From: an uncultured Fretibacterium sp.
GTDB lineage: Bacteria; Synergistota; Synergistia; Synergistales; Aminobacteriaceae
Length of the DNA stretch: 44,962 bases
Assembly: GCF_963548695.1 (NCBI RefSeq)
Contig: NZ_CAUUWA010000014.1
Coordinates: 1-44,962, forward strand
Direction: 5' to 3'
The notes beneath the pieces are model-generated. The model made no database searches. It saw nothing but the letters and a program-made list of their open reading frames with translations, and was not told the origin of the DNA. The stretch's first letter is position 1. Each line of letters starts with the position of its first letter. This document shows positions 39,856-44,962 of this stretch, in pieces. Position numbers and translations under genes: made by a program.

Positions 39856-41367
39856 CTACCTGCCGCCGCTCCTCTCCGCACCGCTTCCCGACCCGTTCCA
39901 CCTGTATCTGTTCGCATAGATAACGAAGGGAATCGCCATGGATATGACAAAACATACTGCGAGTACGACCTGATATATCCTGTTGTCGTCAGCAGAGAGC
40001 TTCGATGAAGGGAAGAACGATATGACGAGCGTCGCTATCGTCATCAGCATCCCCACGGCTGCGACAATCAGCTTGAACGCCCTGCCGCCGGGGACCTGAA
40101 ACACCCTCTTCAGATTGTCTTTTTTCAGTATCAACACGAAGTATCCTAGAAAGAACAGGACATAGCCCACCAGATAAATGACTACCGTCAGGCCTATCGC
40201 AGTCATATAGCCGACGGACGAATCCGCCCCCCCGGCAAGGACGATCGAACCGCAGAGGACCGCGTCCCACAGGGTTACGATCATTGCCTGAAGGACTATG
40301 GTCTTTACCGAGATGCCGTTCTTGTTTGTCCTGGCGAACGACGGCGGCAGAAGGCCATCGTTCGCTGCCTCCAGAAGAGCCCGGGACGGCCCGACGATCC
40401 ATGACGATATCTCCGCGAGAACGCCGAGCGCCAGGAGTATGGACACCATCAGAACGAGCCCCTTGAACCGAGGGCCAAAGTGCGTAATAAATATCGCGAT
40501 GAACGCCTCGATGACTCCATAAGAGAGATTCCCCTCAAGGGTTTCCGACGAAAGTGTCGTCGCTATGGCAAGTCCGCCAAGCGCATCGAGCATGATGGCT
40601 AATATCGTCAAAACAATCATAACCATAGGGTACGTCTTCGTTGGGTTTTCGAGTTCATTGACGTGCGAGGCCGAAGCCTCCACGCCCATATATGCCAGGA
40701 TGAACGAGGCAAAAATCACGAGCGTATCCACGTTGGAGAAGTCGGGGATCAATGTTTCGAAGTTCATGGCGATCTGCGATGTCCCACCCGTCAGGAAGTA
40801 TGCGACCAGCCCAACGAACAGGATAACGACGGGGACCACGATGCCGCCTGTGAAGCCGATTTTGGATATGCGCTCCGTGTACTTCGTGCCGCCCAACTGG
40901 GTGAATGTCAGCGTCCATACGATAACGGCGACGCCGAAAAACATGACAAGGGGATTATTGTACAGCGCGCTGAAGTCAAAGGCGTATGCCAATGCGGCCA
41001 GAATGAAGAACGCCATGGTGACAAATCCGACCGTTATTTGGAACCACTGGAAGAACAGCGCCGCAAATCCCCAACGCTGTCCAAGCGATTTCCCCACCCA
41101 GGAATAGATGCCCCCGGATTCCCATCCTTCGACGGTGGCCATCTCGGCCGAGCAAAGAGCTACTGGAAGGCACCACAGCACGCCGCCGACTATCAGGAAA
41201 AATACCAGTTGGAATCCGGAAGTGGCGAATGACGGATATTCGTATACCGTCATGACCATGGACGCCGTGATCGCAAAAAAACCAAAAAAGCTGAGCGTAT
41301 GTGCCGGCCGCGTCACGGCGGGTTTTTTTGTCGAATTCCGTGGGGCCGCTTTATTCGAGGTATCCAT
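39856..41367 (-). CDS. gadC: Glutamate:GABA antiporter
   Basis: This 503-residue APC-superfamily transporter with twelve predicted helices exchanges external glutamate for internal GABA. Signatures are H-T-L-S-F-F-G-F-F-A-I-T-A-S-M-V near the start, W-E-S-G-G-I-Y-S-W-V-G-K-S-L-G and A-Y-M-G-V-E-A-S-A-S-H-V-N-E-L. The ATG at 41367 is chosen because AAAGGA lies just upstream and because the promoter at 41481-41510 would make a start at 41469 almost leaderless. The chosen length matches E. coli GadC (511). It lies 59 bp before gadB. Confidence 0.93.
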   Translation of the reverse strand: MDTSNKAAPRNSTKKPAVTRPAHTLSFFGFFAITASMVMTVYEYPSFATSGFQLVFFLIVGGVLWCLPVALCSAEMATVEGWESGGIYSWVGKSLGQRWGFAALFFQWFQITVGFVTMAFFILAALAYAFDFSALYNNPLVMFFGVAVIVWTLTFTQLGGTKYTERISKIGFTGGIVVPVVILFVGLVAYFLTGGTSQIAMNFETLIPDFSNVDTLVIFASFILAYMGVEASASHVNELENPTKTYPMVMIVLTILAIMLDALGGLAIATTLSSETLEGNLSYGVIEAFIAIFITHFGPRFKGLVLMVSILLALGVLAEISSWIVGPSRALLEAANDGLLPPSFARTNKNGISVKTIVLQAMIVTLWDAVLCGSIVLAGGADSSVGYMTAIGLTVVIYLVGYVLFFLGYFVLILKKDNLKRVFQVPGGRAFKLIVAAVGMLMTIATLVISFFPSSKLSADDNRIYQVVLAVCFVISMAIPFVIYANRYRWNGSGSGAERSGGR

Positions 41368-41480
41368 ATCATCCTTTCCTTTCTTCAATTTTTTCTTCAA
41401 ACGAATATCGAGCGAAAAATAAGGAAGTGAGTCGATTCCCGATGCTTTGCCCTCTTTCTGCCGCTCCATAGTCTATTATC

Positions 41481-41510
41481 ATTATCAGGTATCGGGGCAG
41501 CTTTTGTAAA
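41481..41510 (-). promoter_or_regulatory. Promoter of gadC-gadB
   Basis: On the minus strand TTTACA (41505-41510) and GATAAT (41481-41486) are 18 bp apart. The leader is about 107 nt. Confidence 0.65.
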
Positions 41511-41610
41511 GAATTTAATTCCGAGGCTAGCCACGGTTAAAGCTATATTATTATTTATCACAATTCTCTTTATATACATAATAGAAACCGAACGTTGATT
41601 CCCCACATAA

Positions 41611-41654
41611 AATACCGGCGGCCATCGACTTGAAGTCGAGGGCCGCCGATATTG
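41611..41654. terminator. Long hairpin between the transglycosylase gene and gadC
   Basis: CGGCGGCC (41616-41623) pairs with GGCCGCCG (41641-41648). After one mismatch the stem continues through TCGACT/AGTCGA. AATA/TATT flank it, and on the minus strand TATTTTATG follows. It probably ends transcripts from the transglycosylase gene. Confidence 0.55.
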
Positions 41655-41891
41655 GGACGGTGCCGTCGGGAAAAATTGTCACGAACTGAGGAAGTCCGAA
41701 TACCTCCGAACGATAGGAAACTCGTACAGGCCGGATATCATAGCCTCCCCGACCAGTTCGAGTCTCCCGCACTGATGCGATTGGACCATCATGCACCGAA
41801 CGATACACAAGGAGTATGAAGTTGGCCGGTCAAAAAATAACCCGCCTTCCGTCCGATTTATCGAATCGATTAGCCCACGGCCCTTATAGGG
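41655..41891. other. Intergenic region, no convincing gene
   Basis: Short ORFs occur on both strands, but without ribosome sites or recognisable sequence. I see nothing else here. Confidence 0.4.
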
Positions 41892-42557
41892 TTACAGTGC
41901 CGTCAAATGCTCCTGATAGGAGCTCTGGAGTCCCTCCAGCACGGCAAAGATATTCTCGGCAAGTTTACGGTTTCCCGCGCTGTAGCGCATCAGCCCACCC
42001 CTGAGATCGTCGGCGGAGGCGCAATAACGGGCCAGGATCTCAGTCCCTACCAAGATATTGTATTGGGGGTCCAGGATGGCCTTCGCATTCTTGATATGGG
42101 GGTATTTTTGAGTGATGCTCCTGCGATGAACGCGCCAGCGCACCTGCATCAGGCCGTAGTCCCCCCCTCGGGAGACCGCGTCGTGGCGAGCCGAGGATTC
42201 CTTGACGATCATGGCGGCGACGACGAAGGGGTCCTGCTGGAACTTTTCGCCGGCCTGGAGGATGTACTCCGCGTATTGGGACGCGGCCTGCTGACTCAGC
42301 TTGGAATTATAGTGCCGCATCAGGGCGGCGATACTTTTTTTCTGGGCTTTCCGATGCTTTTCGAGCTTCGCCATCCGGGAAGGAGCATCGTGCGCATCCC
42401 TTGAAACGGACGCCGTCAAAACGGCAAACTGCGGTTTACGCTGAGACGCGGCGAGCGGAAAACCATAGAACTCCAACTCCGCGCTCGCTGCGGAGGAAAA
42501 AAGAAGGGGCATCAAAACAGATCCAACAAAAAAGCGGACCATGAAATGAAAATTCAT
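41892..42557 (-). CDS. Lytic transglycosylase (SLT domain)
   Basis: This 221-residue secreted enzyme cleaves peptidoglycan between MurNAc and GlcNAc. A signal peptide (F-F-V-G-S-V-L-M-P-L-L-F-S-S-A-A-S-A) comes first, then a basic linker with many Lys/Arg. The SLT domain follows, with the catalytic Glu in M-I-V-K-E-S-S-A-R-H-D-A-V-S and the conserved G-D-Y-G-L-M-Q-V. It continues K-A-I-L-D-P-Q-Y-N-I-L-V-G-T-E-I-L, the usual helix after the active site. AGGAGG lies eight bases before the ATG. Confidence 0.93.
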   Translation of the reverse strand: MNFHFMVRFFVGSVLMPLLFSSAASAELEFYGFPLAASQRKPQFAVLTASVSRDAHDAPSRMAKLEKHRKAQKKSIAALMRHYNSKLSQQAASQYAEYILQAGEKFQQDPFVVAAMIVKESSARHDAVSRGGDYGLMQVRWRVHRRSITQKYPHIKNAKAILDPQYNILVGTEILARYCASADDLRGGLMRYSAGNRKLAENIFAVLEGLQSSYQEHLTAL

Positions 42558-42856
42558 GGGAAAAACCTCCTCACTTCAACGTGACATCACAGTCTCCGCT
42601 GCTCGCCTCCATAGTTTCTTCATCAATTTCTCCATCGCACCAAAACGAATGAGCAAGAGAAGGAGCCTCTCGCCCATCCTTTGAAAATCCGCTGAAAACC
42701 CGCCGCACCTCAGATCCGGCACAGAACGGCTCCGGAACAGAACAACACCCCCCCAAAACACCAATTTACTATAACACGACGGGGGCCCAGGACAAATCGG
42801 AAAGGTAAGGGGAAGAGAAAACCTCTCTCCTCCCCTTGCAAAAAACTACTTTTTGT
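42558..42856. other. Intergenic region between the tolC-like and transglycosylase genes
   Basis: There is no supported gene. On the minus strand TTGTCC and TATAGT, 16 bp apart at about 42768-42795, could be a promoter for the transglycosylase. A GGGGA-rich hairpin (about 42807-42838) may end the tolC-like transcript, but it has no U-tract. Confidence 0.4.
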
Positions 42857-44305
42857 TCATTTTTTCTTTGACTTTTTCTTCGGCGCATCCGCGTGCTTCT
42901 TTTCCAAGGCGCTGTTGGGCGCCTTGGACCCTTTGTTTCGCTGATCCCGCAGCGTCTTCTGGGCGACCTCCCCACTGACGGGACGCCCCTTGCCGTAGCG
43001 GACCACGGCCTCCCGCCAATCGCCGCTCTCGTCGGGAGAATAGTCCCCGATCGCGCGGCGCAGCTGCACCAGGGCGACATACATCTCCTTGACGGAGTTG
43101 AGGTATTGGGTGCGCACCCCCTGATACGCCGTCTGAGCATTGATAAGGTCGATCTGCGCCCCCATGCCCTCCGAGTACATCAGCTCCGTGATGCGGAGCT
43201 CCTCCTCCGCGCGCTCCACCTGACGTTTTTTGTCCGTCTCCGCAACGGAGGCGTTCTTCCAATTGTTCATCGCCACGGCCAGGTCGCGGCGCGTCTGCTC
43301 CTCGAGGGATGCCAGGCTGTGCTCCGCAGCCTCGACCGTCCGGTTCGCGTTCAGCACGCCGTATTTCGTCCGGTTCCCATCGACGATAGGAATGCTCAGC
43401 CTCAGGGACGCCATCGCCTCCCCGTCCTGCGGGGTTGCCGAGAGCTTCGGATCCGCCCAGGCCGTCCACTGCGCTCCGAAGTCGAGGGTGGGAGCCATTC
43501 CCTTTCCCCTCAGCTTCTCGACGACGCGGGCCCTCTCCACCGCCAGACGGGCCGCCCGAACATCCGGACGGGCCTCCAGTGCCTTCTGAATGCCGGGAGT
43601 CACGTCAAAGACGGGGACGTGGAGCGTCTCCTCCATCGGGACGACCTCCATCCCCCCCGCGATATAGGAGAGATTGGCCAACAGGTTGAGGTAGGCCGTC
43701 TCGGACTCCTTGACCAGGCTTTCCGCCTCGACCACCTGGGCCTCGGCGCGAACGACATCCAGCTTGGGGACCAGCTGCTGGCGGAATTTTTCCGTCGTCA
43801 CCCTCAGGTTCTCCGAGCGCTGGCGCAGGATGTCCTTCTGCAGCGCGACGTTCTCCCGCGCAAGGACGGCCGACCACCAGGTCTCCTCCGCCGTGGCGAT
43901 CAGCGTATTGAGGTTCGCGTCGAACTGAGCGCGCTGCTCCTCATAGCCCAGGATGCGCTGACGTTCGTCCAGGGAATAGCTCCCCGAAATATCGATGCGT
44001 TGGGTCAGTCCCAGAGTCAGGCTGCCGGCGGTGACATCAGACTCCTTCCTCCCCATCGAGCTCTGCCCCGAGAGCCAGGACCCCGACGCCGAGACGGCGG
44101 CCTGAGGACGCTGATCCGCCACGCCGCTCAGCACTGCGTAGTACGCCGCCTCGACGGACTTTATGCCCGCCTGTAAAGAGTGATTCGCCTGAAGGACCTG
44201 CCGCAGATATTCATCGAGCTTCAGCGGCCCGGAAGCCCCAGCCGGCCCCGCACAGGCCCCCACCGCCAACGACAGCGACAAAACGAACCCGCAGAAACGT
44301 CTCAA
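42857..44305 (-). CDS. TolC-family outer-membrane efflux protein
   Basis: This protein of about 482 residues has the TolC/OEP architecture, two halves of long alpha-hairpins (A-E-E-T-W-W-S-A-V-L-A-R-E-N-V-A-L and A-V-A-M-N-N-W-K-N-A-S-V-A-E) and short beta-strands. From a TTG at 44305, with GAGGTG six bases upstream, it begins with a signal peptide (R-R-F-C-G-F-V-L-S-L-S-L-A-V-G-A-C-A-G-P-A-G-A). An ATG at 44368 would give an atypical longer N-terminus. The C-terminus is a basic tail (K-K-H-A-D-A-P-K-K-K-S-K-K-K). No inner-membrane pump or adaptor gene is adjacent. It confirms an outer membrane. Confidence 0.9.
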   Translation of the reverse strand: MRRFCGFVLSLSLAVGACAGPAGASGPLKLDEYLRQVLQANHSLQAGIKSVEAAYYAVLSGVADQRPQAAVSASGSWLSGQSSMGRKESDVTAGSLTLGLTQRIDISGSYSLDERQRILGYEEQRAQFDANLNTLIATAEETWWSAVLARENVALQKDILRQRSENLRVTTEKFRQQLVPKLDVVRAEAQVVEAESLVKESETAYLNLLANLSYIAGGMEVVPMEETLHVPVFDVTPGIQKALEARPDVRAARLAVERARVVEKLRGKGMAPTLDFGAQWTAWADPKLSATPQDGEAMASLRLSIPIVDGNRTKYGVLNANRTVEAAEHSLASLEEQTRRDLAVAMNNWKNASVAETDKKRQVERAEEELRITELMYSEGMGAQIDLINAQTAYQGVRTQYLNSVKEMYVALVQLRRAIGDYSPDESGDWREAVVRYGKGRPVSGEVAQKTLRDQRNKGSKAPNSALEKKHADAPKKKSKKK

Positions 44306-44415
44306 ATCGGCCACCTCGACAATCGAAAAATCAACACAAGCCCAATCCCCTCGGCTTCGAAAGACCACCGAAGCGCACCAACCAAAGCCCTATACCCTCC
44401 GAACGGGGTTCTACG

Positions 44416-44428
44416 ATTATACTATAAT
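44416..44428 (-). promoter_or_regulatory. -10 elements upstream of the tolC-like gene
   Basis: The minus strand has TATAAT at 44416-44421. A second TATAAT lies on the plus strand at 44423-44428, back to back. The -35 for the minus promoter is poor. Confidence 0.4.
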
Positions 44429-44469
44429 GCAGCAGGCCGGAGATCACCGCGGCGTGCGCGGGTTTGCAT

Positions 44470-44506
44470 CCAAATCCGCAGGTAAAATTTTTAACATATG
44501 GTAAAG
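44470..44506 (-). repeat. 37-bp motif, copy B (upstream of the tolC-like gene)
   Basis: This copy is the same as at 20805-20841 except for four substitutions, and it has the same orientation relative to the minus-strand gene. It lies about 48 bp upstream of the -10. Confidence 0.75.
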
Positions 44507-44545
44507 TACGTTTCCCGGCGTCCGGCGGTATGTATCCAAAGGGCA

Positions 44546-44592
44546 GGCAGCCCGATGGGAGGAGAATGAAGCGCTCCGCCCATCGGGCTGCC
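44546..44592. terminator. 14-bp hairpin beyond the tolC-like promoter region
   Basis: GGCAGCCCGATGGG (44546-44559) and its complement CCCATCGGGCTGCC (44579-44592) form a perfect stem. It could end transcription coming from the right, after the surface-protein tail at 44637. Confidence 0.55.
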
Positions 44593-44636
44593 TTGGTGTT
44601 CTCTCAGTTTTTTCTCAGTGTTCCAGGCCCGCTATT

Positions 44637-44733
44637 TCTTTCGCCTCGGAAAGAATGCCCCCGCGGCCAGCAGGGCCCATGCTGCCAATCCGGCGTTGTC
44701 CACTGGCGTCGATAGCGCGGCAACGGTGCCGCG
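44637..44733 (-). pseudogene. C-terminal sorting-signal-like fragment 1
   Basis: The minus strand encodes S-T-P-V-D-N-A-G-L-A-A-W-A-L-L-A-A-G-A-F, then F-P-R-R-K-K and a stop. An in-frame TAA lies 30-40 bases upstream, so no full gene is present. N-A-G, a hydrophobic helix and a basic end resemble the Synergistota C-terminal sorting signal, although the usual Cys before N-A-G is Asp. It is probably the cut-off end of a surface-protein gene. Confidence 0.5.
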
Positions 44734-44778
44734 CATCGACGTAAGCGGACCGAAGGTTTACGGCTTGCCGTACCGGCG

Positions 44779-44811
44779 CAGCTCCCCGAAGGCTACGCCT
44801 TCGGGGAGCTG
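44779..44811. terminator. Perfect 15-bp hairpin between the two tails
   Basis: CAGCTCCCCGAAGGC (44779-44793), the loop TAC and GCCTTCGGGGAGCTG (44797-44811). It follows tail 2 on the minus strand. No U-run follows. Confidence 0.55.
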
Positions 44812-44845
44812 GCCGTCTGCTTAACGGACTAGCTGCGGTTGTTGA

Positions 44846-44937
44846 AAATCAGGCTTTCTTTTTCAATAGGAACGCAGCTGCAAGAGCTAAGGCCAATCCA
44901 CTGACACCCGCGTCGCCCCTAAAGGGACTAGCTATGT
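44846..44937 (-). pseudogene. C-terminal sorting-signal-like fragment 2
   Basis: The minus strand encodes C-R-I-D-I-A-S-P-F-R-G-D-A-G-V-S-G-L-A-L, then A-L-A-A-A-F-L-L-K-K-K-A and a stop. An in-frame TAG precedes it at about 44940. It has the same layout as fragment 1: D-A-G, a hydrophobic helix and a Lys-rich end. A frameshift near the right edge might join it to a longer gene outside the window. Confidence 0.45.
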
Positions 44938-44962
44938 CTATCCGGCACTACACCTTCTTCCT

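Noticed and set aside
41551..41808. An 85-codon minus-strand ORF between gadC and the transglycosylase gene
   Set aside because: It spans the strong hairpin at 41611-41654 and the gadC upstream region, lacks a ribosome site and has no recognisable family.
42576..42764. A 62-codon minus-strand ORF upstream of the transglycosylase
   Set aside because: The GTG start has no proper ribosome site, and the first codons come from a G-run.

Overview
The window looks like chromosomal DNA of an anaerobic, diderm, amino-acid-using bacterium, most likely of the phylum Synergistota. The evidence is indirect. Housekeeping genes (clpB, secG, rplM-rpsI, two tRNAs) are GC-rich. There is a pyrophosphate-type phosphofructokinase, a rubrerythrin, amino-acid catabolic genes (tyrosine phenol-lyase, glutamate decarboxylase with its antiporter, a RocB-like peptidase), an outer-membrane TolC-type protein, and at the right end two short tails resembling the Synergistota C-terminal sorting signal (N-A-G motif, hydrophobic run, basic end). 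No rRNA or marker phylogeny was available to confirm the phylum.

Layout. 1-4640: the 5' end of a possible radC, a small membrane protein, an AddB-like nuclease without AddA, and an Rpn-type nuclease with a 24-bp tandem repeat. 4704-7080: PPi-phosphofructokinase and homoserine dehydrogenase in one minus-strand operon. 7096-13640: a visibly AT-richer minus-strand operon of split transketolase, a three-part TRAP transporter, an SDR dehydrogenase and a FadR-type regulator, probably an acquired catabolic island of unknown substrate. 13650-19030: three tandem ankyrin-repeat genes, the first two nearly identical, flanked on the left by a broken copy of the 3' end of the lyase gene that lies intact on the right. 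19034-20790: tyrosine phenol-lyase preceded by an apparently complete attenuation leader. 21005-26070: tRNA-Ser, tRNA-Arg, rpsI, rplM, secG and clpB. 26305-29851: four sugar/glycan genes resembling pglE-pglC-pglD-pglA. 30026-33526: rubrerythrin, a DHH phosphoesterase and an M20 peptidase. 33719-37127: five 16-bp direct repeats, then an operon of an exported TPR protein, a ParA ATPase and a small basic-N-terminus protein. 37263-41367: a LysR regulator and a gadC-gadB acid-resistance/GABA operon. 41892-44962: a lytic transglycosylase, a TolC-like protein and degenerate surface-protein tails.

The strongest candidate for something undescribed is the leader of the tyrosine phenol-lyase gene. It combines a sigma70-like promoter, a strong Shine-Dalgarno site, a 29-codon ORF with four consecutive Tyr codons that ends in Pro-stop, a hairpin inside the ORF, an antiterminator pairing of 11 bp, and a 13-bp intrinsic terminator ending about 30 nt before the lyase start. 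This is the architecture of a tyrosine-responsive ribosome-mediated attenuator. The Pro-stop ending, and a Tyr 12 residues before it, resemble the TnaC arrest peptide of tryptophanase operons. Other items worth checking are a CtsR-like operator at clpB, the repeat-preceded TPR-ParA operon, a 37-bp motif upstream of both the tyrosine phenol-lyase and tolC promoters, and the mosaic ankyrin duplication.
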